Below, one piece after another: positions 23,708 through 32,168 of a stretch of 64,000 nucleotides of DNA. Position 1 is the stretch's first letter, and every line of letters begins with the position of its first letter. Below the pieces are notes generated by a model. It was given only the letters and a program-made list of their open reading frames with translations. It did not search any database and was not told where the DNA came from. Both the position numbers and the translations under genes were made by a program. The stretch comes from Flavobacteriales bacterium (GTDB lineage Bacteria; Bacteroidota; Bacteroidia; Flavobacteriales_F; PHOS-HE28), in NCBI GenBank assembly GCA_020635655.1, contig JACJZI010000009.1, positions 105,016-169,015 on the forward strand, written 5' to 3'.

Positions 23708-24901
23708 TCAGGTTTGGTCCGAATGAAAGTTCCTTGCAGAGGACCCCGAAGATAGGGGCGTGCGCGATACGTTCTCCAACCGCTCCGTGCCTCTCGCTGG
23801 GGATCCTGAAACGGCCTCCCACACGGCGGTCTGATGCCGGATGCTCTCCTGATGGACCGTATTCATGAAGGCTTCGACGAACGCCCGGTCCAGGCCCAGC
23901 TCTTCGCCCAATGCACGTTGTGCCGCCATGATCCGTTCCCAGCGCTCCGGCTGCAGGATCGCCACGTTGTGCTCCCGCTTGTAGAGCCCGATCCGTTCGG
24001 CGATCTCCATGCGGGCCCCCAGCTTTTGCGCGATATCCGCGTCCAGACGGTCGATCTGGTCCCGCAGATCGCTCAGTGTGTTCCGGAGCGCCCCGCTCGG
24101 CGCGGCACTGCGGAATACGAGGCCCTCCAAGAGGTCGGACAGGGCCCCCGGAGCGATCTGCTGCTCGGCATCGCTAAGGGCCTGACCGGGATCGTGGTGG
24201 GTCTCCACCATCAATCCGCTGAAGTTGAGGTCCAGGGCCTGCTGGGCCACTTCCTTCAACCGGTCGGGGGCCCCGGCCACGTGGCTCGGATCGGAGACCA
24301 GGTCCAGATCGGGGAATGCCGCTTTCAGTCGGATGGGGAACTCCCACATCGGATGGTTGCGGTAGGGCGTGGCACCGCTCCAGCTGAACCCGCGGTGCAC
24401 GGCGGCCAGTCGGCGCAGACCCGCTCCATGCAGCCGTTCGAGGGCCCCGATCCACAACTGCAGGTCGGGGTTGATCGGATTCTTGACGAATACAGGCACA
24501 TCATGCCCGACAAGCGCGTCCGCGATCGCCTGGACGCTGAAGGGATTTGGCACGGTGCGCGCACCGATCCACAACATGTCGATACCCGCCCGAAGGGCCG
24601 CCTGAACATGTTCAGGCGTGGCCACCTCGGTGAGCGTCAACAGACCGTACCGCTCGCGCACCTCACGCAACCAATCCAAAGCCTTTTCGCCCGCCCCCGC
24701 GAAAGTGCCCGGGCGCGTGCGCGGTTTCCAGACACCGGCCCGGAACACCCGCACACCGGGCACATGGGCCACGATCCCGGCTGCCGTGCCCAGTGCTTGT
24801 TCACGGCTCTCCGCACTGCAGGGGCCCGCGATCAGCAGTGGTCGCTCCAACCCAAGGCCCCACGACCCGAGCGGCAGCACGTTCAATTGCTGATGATCCA
24901 T
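23708..24901 (-). CDS. Bifunctional DAHP synthase / chorismate mutase type II
   Basis: 397 residues. Residues 1-260 are a class I-beta DAHP synthase, which joins phosphoenolpyruvate and erythrose 4-phosphate: IAGPCSAES, RAGVWKPRTRPGTFAG, DMLWIGARTVPNPF and KNPINPDLQLWIGALE. Residues about 270-365 are an AroQ-type chorismate mutase (LSDLRDQIDRLDADIAQKLG, RIGLYKREHN). This order is known from Bacteroidota, where the mutase also acts as allosteric sensor. The C-terminal tail of about 30 residues is low-complexity and overlaps the promoter of the next gene. Confidence 0.95.
   Translation of the reverse strand: MDHQQLNVLPLGSWGLGLERPLLIAGPCSAESREQALGTAAGIVAHVPGVRVFRAGVWKPRTRPGTFAGAGEKALDWLREVRERYGLLTLTEVATPEHVQAALRAGIDMLWIGARTVPNPFSVQAIADALVGHDVPVFVKNPINPDLQLWIGALERLHGAGLRRLAAVHRGFSWSGATPYRNHPMWEFPIRLKAAFPDLDLVSDPSHVAGAPDRLKEVAQQALDLNFSGLMVETHHDPGQALSDAEQQIAPGALSDLLEGLVFRSAAPSGALRNTLSDLRDQIDRLDADIAQKLGARMEIAERIGLYKREHNVAILQPERWERIMAAQRALGEELGLDRAFVEAFMNTVHQESIRHQTAVWEAVSGSPARGTERLENVSRTPLSSGSSARNFHSDQT
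23747..23754 (-). promoter_or_regulatory. -7 box variant (TATCTTCG) for T9SS FG-GAP gene, inside the upstream gene
   Basis: TATCTTCG on the minus strand, 51 bases before the start at 23696 and inside the 3' end of the DAHP synthase gene. It is framed by CCCC and GGGG. Confidence 0.3.
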
Positions 24902-24911
24902 TCAGGGACAA

Positions 24912-24919
24912 CAAATGTA
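24912..24919 (-). promoter_or_regulatory. -7 box (TACATTTG) for DAHP synthase-chorismate mutase
   Basis: Exact TAnnTTTG match on the minus strand, 10 bases before the ATG at 24901. Confidence 0.5.
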
Positions 24920-24944
24920 GAGGAGGGCCCCATGCTGTGCGCGG

Positions 24945-25952
24945 TCACCACTGAACACCCAACTTGCCGATCGTTATCCCCCCGGCCAGGTCGGTCAGGG
25001 CATTGGGCAGGTCTCCCGCGGCATGGACATGGTGCACATGGGGCTTGAGCATGCCGCTGGCATGGGCCCGTACGACCTCGCGCAGGCATCGGGCGACGCG
25101 GTCCGGATCGTGGTCACCCAGCTTCAACATGTTCACGCCCACGATGCTCTTGCTCTTCATCATCAAAAAGATCGGAAGCACCAGGCCCATGTTCCAGACG
25201 AAGCGCCAGGTGCTCATGCGGCCGCGCTCCGCCCCACCGAAAAGCACCACCACGCCTCCGGTGCCGACCAACCGCATGTCCTTCGGGAAGGTCGCCCCAG
25301 CCACGGCATTGAAACTGACATGCATCCGCTTGTCACCGAGCAGGTCCCGCAATTGTCCATCATAGGGCGCGGCCTTCCGATCGATCACGTGATGGGCGCC
25401 GATCCTTCGCAGATATCCCAGTTTTTCCGTACCCGACGCCACGGCGAACACATCGCATTCCCGCCGCAGTGCGATCTGCACGAGCAGTTGCCCCACACCC
25501 CCGGCTGCGCCGTGGACGAGCACGCGCATCCCAGGTTCCAGGCGACAGGCATGTTCGGCCATGAACCAGGCGGTGCAACCCTGGGTGCCCAGCGCGAGCG
25601 CTTCGCCCAGTGGCATATCCTCCGGTATCGGGACCACCGCGCGATGATCGGTACAGGCGTATTCCGCGTAACCCCCGAAACGCGTGAGCGCCAGCACGCG
25701 TTGACCGATCAGCTCCTTCGGCGCACCGCCACCCAACGCATCCACACGACCGACGACCTCATATCCCAACACACTGGGCAGCGGCGGAGCCTCGCGGTAA
25801 AGGCCCCGCACGGCCATGACATCAGCATAGTTGAGACCAAAACCCTCCACACGCACGCGCACTTGACGGGGTGCCGGTCGGGGCTCGCTGGCCTCGCCGA
25901 GGGTCAGGACCCTGGCGGGATCGCCATGTTGGGTAAGGATCCAGGCCCGCAC
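24945..25952 (-). CDS. Zinc-type alcohol dehydrogenase-like / quinone oxidoreductase family protein
   Basis: 335 residues, medium-chain dehydrogenase/reductase superfamily. GroES-like N-terminus (VRVEGFGLNYADVMAVRGLY), Rossmann loop VHGAAGGVGQLLVQIAL. No zinc-ligand Cys cluster, so it belongs with NADPH quinone or enone reductases. GTG start at 25952, 18 bases after the MFS stop, so probably the last gene of the TetR-led efflux operon. It may reduce an electrophilic compound that the pump also exports. Confidence 0.88.
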   Translation of the reverse strand: MRAWILTQHGDPARVLTLGEASEPRPAPRQVRVRVEGFGLNYADVMAVRGLYREAPPLPSVLGYEVVGRVDALGGGAPKELIGQRVLALTRFGGYAEYACTDHRAVVPIPEDMPLGEALALGTQGCTAWFMAEHACRLEPGMRVLVHGAAGGVGQLLVQIALRRECDVFAVASGTEKLGYLRRIGAHHVIDRKAAPYDGQLRDLLGDKRMHVSFNAVAGATFPKDMRLVGTGGVVVLFGGAERGRMSTWRFVWNMGLVLPIFLMMKSKSIVGVNMLKLGDHDPDRVARCLREVVRAHASGMLKPHVHHVHAAGDLPNALTDLAGGITIGKLGVQW

Positions 25953-25970
25953 GGCGGTAAGATAGCTGAC

Positions 25971-27548
25971 CTACTCGTGGACCATGGCCACCTGGGAACC
26001 GGGCCTTGGTCTGTTGTAGCGAACGAAGAGGATCAACGGGAGACAAATGATCGTCAGGATCCCCACGAGCCAGAAGACATTGTTGTATGCCACCAAGCTG
26101 TATTGCTTGGTCACCATCAAGCCCATCAGGCGGTCGGCCATTTGAGAAGCCTGGTCCACACTGTAGCCATGGGACATCATGCCCTGGGTGATGGCCCCGA
26201 GCCTGTCCTGCACCGCAGTGTCATAGATCGTCACACCGGACAGGAGGTCCACATTGTGCTGCACGCCCCTGTTCACCAGGAATACATTGAGGAGCGCGAT
26301 CCCCACAGCACCTCCGATCTGGCGGATCATGTTGGTGATACCGCTGGCCTGGGCCACGTCCGACCCGGTCATGCCCTGGAGGCAGACGGTCAGTATCGGA
26401 CCCATCATCATGCCCATGCCGACACCCCGTACAATGAACGGCCAGAAGAAATCCTTCGCGGCGCTACCGGGCGCGCTGAAGGTCATGGCCACAGCAAAGC
26501 CCGTCACAAGGAGGATCCCAGCGCCCATGATCCATCGCGGATCCGCGCCGCGACCGAGCCATCGTCCAACGAGACCCATGGACACGCCGGTGGCCAGCGC
26601 ACCCGCGATCAGGAAGTTGCCCGTCATCATGGGTGTCCAGCCCAGACCGATCTGGACGAACAGCGGGAACACGAACACCGTGCCCATCAGGACCAGGCCC
26701 AGCACCGCATTGAGCACCGCGCCGATCGTCATGTTCCCTTCCGCCAGCAGGCGGATGTTCACCGCCGGGTGCGCTGTGGTCCACTCGTGGTAGACGAACG
26801 CGACCAGGCCGACCACGGAGAGGACCGACAGTGCGGTGATCAGCGAACTGTTGAACCAATCATCAGCAGGACCCTCCTCGAGCACATACTGAAGCGCACT
26901 GATGCCGATCACCAGGAACGCGATGCCCCACCAGTCCAATCGCTCGGGGCGTTGCGCACCGACCCTGTTGTGCACGAACGTCCAGGAGAGATAGGCGGCG
27001 GCAAGACCCACGGGGATGTTCACCAGGAAGATCCAGTGCCAGCTGAAGTTCTCGGTAAGGAAGCCTCCGAGCGTCGGTCCGAGCGTCGGTCCGACCATCA
27101 CACCCATCCCGAATATGGCATTGGCCGTGCTGAGCTTTTCCGGTGGGTATGCCTCCACGATGATCGCCTGTGCCGAGGTGAGCAACGCACCACCGCCCAA
27201 TCCCTGGATGAATCGCCACATCACCAGCATGGTCAGAGAGTCGGCCATGCCGCAGAAAAAGCTGGAAACGGTGAAAAGGAGAATGCTCGCGGTGAAGTAG
27301 CGTTTACGACCGAACAGGTCGGAAAGCATACCGGCGAGCGGGATCATGATCACATTGCTCACGGCATAGCTGGTCACCACCCAGGCGATCTCGGTCGTGG
27401 TGGCACCGATGCTGCCAGCGATCTCGCGCAGCGAGACGTTCACGATGCTCATGTCGATCAACTGGAGCATCGCGGCGGTGATGGCGGCAAGGACCACCAT
27501 GGTGCGTTCGAACCCTGCGGCGTATCCGGCCGTGCGCCTCTTCTTCAT
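25971..27548 (-). CDS. DHA2 family MFS drug efflux transporter (EmrB/QacA type)
   Basis: 525 residues, about 14 membrane segments. N-terminal helix TMVVLAAITAAMLQLIDMSI with the family's motif D1 region, then WVVTSYAVSNVIMIPLAGML and LSDLFGRKRYF (motif A). It exports drugs through the inner membrane. Preceded by the HlyD adaptor (4-base gap) and TolC gene, so a tripartite EmrAB-TolC-like pump is complete within one operon. Confidence 0.94.
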   Translation of the reverse strand: MKKRRTAGYAAGFERTMVVLAAITAAMLQLIDMSIVNVSLREIAGSIGATTTEIAWVVTSYAVSNVIMIPLAGMLSDLFGRKRYFTASILLFTVSSFFCGMADSLTMLVMWRFIQGLGGGALLTSAQAIIVEAYPPEKLSTANAIFGMGVMVGPTLGPTLGGFLTENFSWHWIFLVNIPVGLAAAYLSWTFVHNRVGAQRPERLDWWGIAFLVIGISALQYVLEEGPADDWFNSSLITALSVLSVVGLVAFVYHEWTTAHPAVNIRLLAEGNMTIGAVLNAVLGLVLMGTVFVFPLFVQIGLGWTPMMTGNFLIAGALATGVSMGLVGRWLGRGADPRWIMGAGILLVTGFAVAMTFSAPGSAAKDFFWPFIVRGVGMGMMMGPILTVCLQGMTGSDVAQASGITNMIRQIGGAVGIALLNVFLVNRGVQHNVDLLSGVTIYDTAVQDRLGAITQGMMSHGYSVDQASQMADRLMGLMVTKQYSLVAYNNVFWLVGILTIICLPLILFVRYNRPRPGSQVAMVHE

Positions 27549-27552
27549 GCGC

Positions 27553-28647
27553 TCATCCCTTCGTCGTCACGTCGACGGTGGCGCTCAGGCCGGGTGCGAG
27601 GTACACGTCGCTGTCCTGCATCGGATCCAATGCGATGCGAACGGGGATGCGCTGGGTCACCTTCACGAAATTGCCGGTCGCATTGTCCGGCGGCAAAAGG
27701 CTGAACTTCGCGCCGGTGGCACCGCTGAAAGAGGCGAGATGCCCCGACAGCACGACATCCGGAAAAGCATCGAGATGCACTTCCACCGGTTGTCCAGGGC
27801 GCATGTCGGTGATCTGTGTCTCCTTGAAATTAGCGGTCACCCAGATGTGGGCCTGGTCCACGGCGCTGCACATCGGCATGCCCACGGCGATGTACTGCCC
27901 CGGCTCCACGGATTTCCTGCTGACGACGCAATCGAACGGGGCGAGCACGGCGGTGTGACCCAGCCGGATGCGTGCCAGATGGAGCTCGGCCTCGCGCTGG
28001 GCCACCATCGCTTGTGCGAGCGCCACCTGTGACCGTTGCGCGTTGCTCTGCGACCGCGTGGCATCGGCCTGCCGGCCGCTGGCGTCCGCTTGTTTGCGCG
28101 CGGCCTGGAGCATGGCGGTGGCCACATCCACCTCGGCCTTGGCGGCATCGAGCTGCTGGGGGGTGGCCGCGTCGTCCTTCACCATCGCCTGCACGCGTTC
28201 CAGCTCGCGCTGCGCTTTCCATTGGCGTGTCTCCGCACTGGACACATTGTCCTGCATCGCCGCACCGCTCAGCTGACTGGCACTGGCGCTCATCTCTGCG
28301 CTCTGATGACCGGAGCGCGCCGCCTCGAGCTGCGCCTCGGCGCTGGCCAAAGCGGCCTCGCTCTGCGCCACCATCGCCCGGTAATCCTTGTCCTCGATCA
28401 ACAGCAGGGTATCCCCCGCGTGCACGTGCTGGTCGTCGGTAAAGCGCACCTCATGGACGTAGCCTGCGACGCTCGCGCGTACCGGTACGATGTTGCCATC
28501 GAGCTGAGCGTTGTCGGTCGTCTCGTGGCCCATGGACCGATACCAGAAATAGCCGCCCGACAGGACGGCGGCCACGGCCACAGCGACCAGGATGTTGCGG
28601 CGCTTCTTCAGTGACCCGTTGCCGGACCTTTCGTTGGGATCTGCCAT
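27553..28647 (-). CDS. HlyD family secretion protein (EmrA-like adaptor)
   Basis: 364 residues. Short cytosolic tail, one membrane helix (NILVAVAVAAVLSGGYFWY), lipoyl halves (PVRASVAGYVHEVRFTDDQ and LAPFDCVVSRKSVEPGQY) around a long coiled-coil hairpin rich in Ala, Gln and Glu (about residues 85-200). Links EmrB to the TolC-like duct. I use the ATG at 28647, 19 bases past the tolC stop; an earlier in-frame ATG would overlap tolC. Confidence 0.93.
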   Translation of the reverse strand: MADPNERSGNGSLKKRRNILVAVAVAAVLSGGYFWYRSMGHETTDNAQLDGNIVPVRASVAGYVHEVRFTDDQHVHAGDTLLLIEDKDYRAMVAQSEAALASAEAQLEAARSGHQSAEMSASASQLSGAAMQDNVSSAETRQWKAQRELERVQAMVKDDAATPQQLDAAKAEVDVATAMLQAARKQADASGRQADATRSQSNAQRSQVALAQAMVAQREAELHLARIRLGHTAVLAPFDCVVSRKSVEPGQYIAVGMPMCSAVDQAHIWVTANFKETQITDMRPGQPVEVHLDAFPDVVLSGHLASFSGATGAKFSLLPPDNATGNFVKVTQRIPVRIALDPMQDSDVYLAPGLSATVDVTTKG

Positions 28648-28666
28648 GTGTTTCTCATTGTCGGGC

Positions 28667-29938
28667 TCACCGGCCCAGGATGCGTTCACGATCGATGCGG
28701 GCCATCACGGCCTGGATGCGATGCAGCTCCAGATCGAGCATCGCCTGGTCCTGCGCGTTCTGGTACCCCACATAGTCCTGGGCCGTGATCACGCCGTTCT
28801 CCAGCTGACTGGCGGCCGTCTCCCGAATGGTCCGTCGACTTTCCACGATGTCGCGGTCCATTTCGATCAACCGGTCCAGTTTGGCGATCTCCAGGTCCTG
28901 TCGCTCCAGGTCGCTGCGCTGTCGCAATTCGAACCGTTCCCGTTGACCATCGACCACCTGTTGCATGACGCGCAGGCGATGCAGTTCGCGACCCTGGGTA
29001 TAGAAGCCGGCGATGTTCCAGTTGAAGCCCACGCCGACAAGACCATATGGACGCAGATCGTTGTTGAGGAAGTCGAACCCGGGCCGGCCGTAGTAGCCAT
29101 CGGCGAACGCCATCAGATGGGGCAGGTTCCTCCTGCGCACGAGCGATCCGCCAAGGTCCAGCCCCTGACCCTTCCGGGCGAACACCTCCCTTTCCGGCCG
29201 CTGGTCCGCAGTGTCCCTCTCCTGCGGGGGCGAGGCTGGCAGGACGAACGTGGTCGTGGTGTCCACAGGAACGCCCATCAGCACGCCGAGCGAAGTGACC
29301 GTTTGTACGAGGGCGGTCTCGGCGTCGAGGATCTTCTCATGCGTGGCCACGGCCTCGGCCCGAAGCACCTCCGCGTTGCTTCGCAGGGAAACACCGTTGC
29401 GCACGGCGCTCTCCACCTTGGCCTGCCGTGCGGCGATCTCGACCGCCCGACCGTGCAGGATGCGCAGGTTCTCCCTTTGAAGGAGGATGTTGCCGTAGAG
29501 ATGGTCCACGGCGGCGCGGACCTGCAACAGCTCGACATCCGCCTGAGCGGTCTGCATCCGGGCATCGTTCAGCGCGATCTCACGTCGGGTGTGGTCCTCG
29601 CCGAATTCGCACAAGGTCTGACGGACCTCCAGACCGGCCTGGTACTGGTCCCTGCTGATGGTGATCGGCGGCAGACCGAAGGCACCGAGATCGAACTCGG
29701 TCACCTCGCTCTGATAGGTGGCCCGCCCTGTGGCGACCACCTGGGGCAGCCAGGCACTGCCCGCGTTCTTCGCAGCCAGTTCACCGGCCTCCATGTAGAG
29801 CGCACCATCGCGACCGGCGGGGTGATGGGCGAGCGCCGCGGTCCTTGCCTGGTCCAGCGTTAGCGTTGCGGGGGCTTGGGCGATGATGGTGCCTGCGAGG
29901 CACAAGGAGGACAGGAGCACGATGGATCGCATGGTCAT
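28667..29938 (-). CDS. TolC family outer membrane protein of the Emr-type operon
   Basis: 423 residues. Signal peptide (MRSIVLLSSLCLAGTIIAQ), then LTLDQARTAALAHHPAGRDG and two outer membrane efflux repeats with long helices. The ATG at 29938 overlaps the TetR stop as ATGA; a second ATG two codons on (29932) is equally good. It is the outer-membrane part of the three-component efflux system. Confidence 0.9.
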   Translation of the reverse strand: MTMRSIVLLSSLCLAGTIIAQAPATLTLDQARTAALAHHPAGRDGALYMEAGELAAKNAGSAWLPQVVATGRATYQSEVTEFDLGAFGLPPITISRDQYQAGLEVRQTLCEFGEDHTRREIALNDARMQTAQADVELLQVRAAVDHLYGNILLQRENLRILHGRAVEIAARQAKVESAVRNGVSLRSNAEVLRAEAVATHEKILDAETALVQTVTSLGVLMGVPVDTTTTFVLPASPPQERDTADQRPEREVFARKGQGLDLGGSLVRRRNLPHLMAFADGYYGRPGFDFLNNDLRPYGLVGVGFNWNIAGFYTQGRELHRLRVMQQVVDGQRERFELRQRSDLERQDLEIAKLDRLIEMDRDIVESRRTIRETAASQLENGVITAQDYVGYQNAQDQAMLDLELHRIQAVMARIDRERILGR

Positions 29939-30531
29939 TTCTTCATCAGGCGGATCAGCAGCTCTGTCGCTTGTTCCGTGTATTCGTTCTTCAGATACGC
30001 CTCATAGCCCTTGTTGTTCATGCGCAAGGCGGCCCCCATCATCGGGGCGTTCAGCTGAGGGTATGCGCACACCGCATGCATGGTGATCGCCAGGGCCCGG
30101 GGATCCTGCTCGCGCACCAGGCCGTCGGCCATCAAACGCTCGTAGTAGGTGATGAACCTGTTCCTTCCCCGCTTTTTCTTTTCGAGCCTTGAGATCAGCT
30201 TGGCGGGATCGCGCCGCAGCTCCTGCACCATGAAATGCAAGGAGGTGTCGCCATAGATCGTCGTCAGCTGCCGTACGAAAAGACGCACCTTGGACTCCCA
30301 GTCGTCGCTGTCATCGTTCCAGGTGTTGAGCAGCGGCATCACCCGGTCCATGTACTCCGCGAAGATCCGATCGAACAGCTTTTCCTTGCTGCGGAAATAG
30401 TAGTGCAGGGAAGCCTTGCTGATGCCCGCTTCGTCCGCAATGCGTTGCATCCGTGCACCGACGAACCCATATTCCACGAACACCTTGCGGGCGGCCTGGA
30501 GGATGCGCTTTTCCGGGTCGGTGATCGCCAT
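29935..30531 (-). CDS. TetR family regulator of the efflux operon
   Basis: 198 residues. N-terminal HTH (KRILQAARKVFVEYGFVGAR, then IADEAGISKASLHYYFRSKE), C-terminal ligand-binding helices of the TetR_C type. First gene of the operon with tolC, emrA, emrB and the oxidoreductase. A palindrome lies between its -33 and -7 boxes, so it very likely represses its own operon and is released by a pump substrate. Start at 30531 puts the ATG 8 bases from the -7 box. Confidence 0.93.
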   Translation of the reverse strand: MAITDPEKRILQAARKVFVEYGFVGARMQRIADEAGISKASLHYYFRSKEKLFDRIFAEYMDRVMPLLNTWNDDSDDWESKVRLFVRQLTTIYGDTSLHFMVQELRRDPAKLISRLEKKKRGRNRFITYYERLMADGLVREQDPRALAITMHAVCAYPQLNAPMMGAALRMNNKGYEAYLKNEYTEQATELLIRLMKK

Positions 30532-30539
30532 GGCGGGGG

Positions 30540-30571
30540 CAAAATTAAGCAGGGCTGACCAAATGGTCAAA
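30540..30571 (-). promoter_or_regulatory. Complete promoter (TTTG-N20-TAATTTTG) with TetR operator
   Basis: Minus strand: -33 TTTG at 30571-30568, 20-base spacer, -7 TAATTTTG at 30547-30540, 8 bases from the TetR ATG. The palindrome TGACCAAATGGTCA (30556-30569) fills the space between the boxes. A second TTTGAC half-site lies at 30584-30579. This is the best promoter match in the window. Confidence 0.7.
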
Positions 30572-30712
30572 CTGGTTCGTCAAACCCTTTGGACGATCCC
30601 GTCCCCAGGGACCGGTGGAGAACCCTTGGGGCCGACCGGAGCATTGCACTGTTCTCTGGTCGTACCTTGGATGGTGGTCCTACCTTCCCCTTCACCTCAA
30701 AACCGGTAAACC

Positions 30713-31594
30713 ATGCGAACAAGGCTACTCCACCTCCCCTTTCACCTGACGTCCACGTGCCTGTTCATCGCACTTGCCCTCTCCCTTCCGACCTCCGCGT
30801 TGCGCGCACAACAGACCCTCTGGCTGGAGACCTTCGATGGTGGCACATCCACCACGGGATTCACCGTGGACAACAACACGTCCGACTGCTACTGGGTCTA
30901 TGCGCCTGATTCCGTGCACACGGGCATGAGCTTCAATCAGGATTTCGGCGGGGCCTGGCCGGCCGGCCCTGGGTTCGATTCCAGCTTCGTGTTCCTGGAC
31001 AGCGATGAATGCGGCGGCAGCAGCGTCACTGTCAACAGCATCCTGAACTCACCGGTGTTCGATGCCTCCACCGCTGGCAACTATTTCCTGCATTTCTCGC
31101 AACAATTCCGCTCCCGGCTGCAGTCGTTCACCCGCATCGAGGCCTACAACGGCACCATATGGACCGAGGTGTACTATGTCACGGGGACCGACATCGGCTA
31201 CCCGAACCCCGCACGGGATACGACGGTGGACGTCACAGCGGGCCTCGGTGGTTCGGCAACCGCACAGATCCGGTTCCAATTCAGCGCCGGATGGGATTGG
31301 TGGTGGGCGCTGGACAGCATCAGCGTAACGTACGAACCAAGTACCGGGATCCTGGTCGGTGGCCTGCCCGGCCTGTCGATCGGTCCGAACCCGGCCCAAG
31401 ACCGGCTGTACGTGCGGACGATACCCCAGGCAGCCACGCTTCTTCGTGTGTATGATTTGCTGGGACGAACGGTCCTCGAGCAGCCACGCAATACCGAGCT
31501 GTCCTTGGAGGATCTCAGACCCGGTGCCTATATCCTGGAGGCCGCGGACCGCGCCGGTCACGCCTTCGCCAGGGCGCGGTTCGTAAAGGAATAG
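30713..31594 (+). CDS. T9SS type A secreted protein with jelly-roll (MAM-like) domain
   Basis: 293 residues. Signal peptide through about residue 33 (ALRAQ). Residues 35-210 form a beta-rich module typical of T9SS cargo (ETFDGGTSTTGFTVDNN, FLHFSQQFRS, WWWALDSISVTY), like MAM or concanavalin-like folds. Residues 220-293 are the sorting domain (IGPNPAQDRLYV ... LRPGAYILEA). No catalytic motif seen. Possible -7 variants TACCTTGG (30663) and TACCTTCC (30681) lie upstream. Confidence 0.85.
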   Translation: MRTRLLHLPFHLTSTCLFIALALSLPTSALRAQQTLWLETFDGGTSTTGFTVDNNTSDCYWVYAPDSVHTGMSFNQDFGGAWPAGPGFDSSFVFLDSDECGGSSVTVNSILNSPVFDASTAGNYFLHFSQQFRSRLQSFTRIEAYNGTIWTEVYYVTGTDIGYPNPARDTTVDVTAGLGGSATAQIRFQFSAGWDWWWALDSISVTYEPSTGILVGGLPGLSIGPNPAQDRLYVRTIPQAATLLRVYDLLGRTVLEQPRNTELSLEDLRPGAYILEAADRAGHAFARARFVKE

Positions 31595-31598
31595 GGCG

Positions 31599-32111
31599 TC
31601 AGGGGTTTCCCGCCAGAGCAAGGCAGTCGCATCCGAGCGCTTCGTCCACGAAGCGTTTCAGCGCGTGCATCTCCTCCCGGGAGCGCAGCTTGCCGGCCTG
31701 GGCCACCAGCCACAGGACCACGGCGATGATGGGCGTGGGCGCTGCCAGCAACCACCCCCAGGGATCGGCACCCACCACCTGTTGTGAGACGGCGATCGAC
31801 AGGCCGAGCAGCGCCAGTACCGCACAGAGCAGATACCCGCCCATGAACAGCATCCAGATCGACGGGGAAGGGCCGATGAGCACGCGCGCCCGTGTGCCTT
31901 TGGGCCGCTCCTCCAGGTCCAGATCGAGCTGGGGCGTCCACGCGTGGCGGAGGTCCTGGCGATAGCGAAGGATCAAATGATGTCCGGTGCCGCCCAATCG
32001 GAACCCGTTCGTTCCAGGTGCGCTCAGGTGTTGCTGCATTCGAAGCTTCACCTCATCGGCGGGGAGTGGCGTGAGGAAAAGGAAACGGGGGCGGAAGGCG
32101 AATTCGGTCAT
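31599..32111 (-). CDS. Hypothetical protein with two membrane segments
   Basis: 170 residues, not recognised. N-terminal half is soluble and beta-rich (FRLGGTGHHLILRYRQDLRH). Two hydrophobic helices follow (WMLFMGGYLLCAVLALLGLS and LLAAPTPIIAVVLWLVAQA), then a cytosolic tail with REEMHALKRFVDEALGCDC. It resembles small YcxB-like or DUF-type membrane proteins in layout, without a firm match. Converges on the T9SS gene with a 4-base gap. Confidence 0.6.
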   Translation of the reverse strand: MTEFAFRPRFLFLTPLPADEVKLRMQQHLSAPGTNGFRLGGTGHHLILRYRQDLRHAWTPQLDLDLEERPKGTRARVLIGPSPSIWMLFMGGYLLCAVLALLGLSIAVSQQVVGADPWGWLLAAPTPIIAVVLWLVAQAGKLRSREEMHALKRFVDEALGCDCLALAGNP

Positions 32112-32168
32112 GAAAGAACGGAAGGTCCACTACCCTGGGGATCCTGGGGCTGACCGCCGTCATCTTCG

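Noticed and set aside
21921..23726. 601-codon open frame opposite the FG-GAP gene
   Set aside because: It mirrors the repeated DxDxDG codons of the real gene and so shows false repeats (VVVVH-type). No start context or domain.
25023..27704. 893-codon open frame opposite the MFS transporter and oxidoreductase
   Set aside because: Composition is dominated by His, Arg, Glu and Gln with no known fold. The minus strand holds a complete 14-helix transporter.
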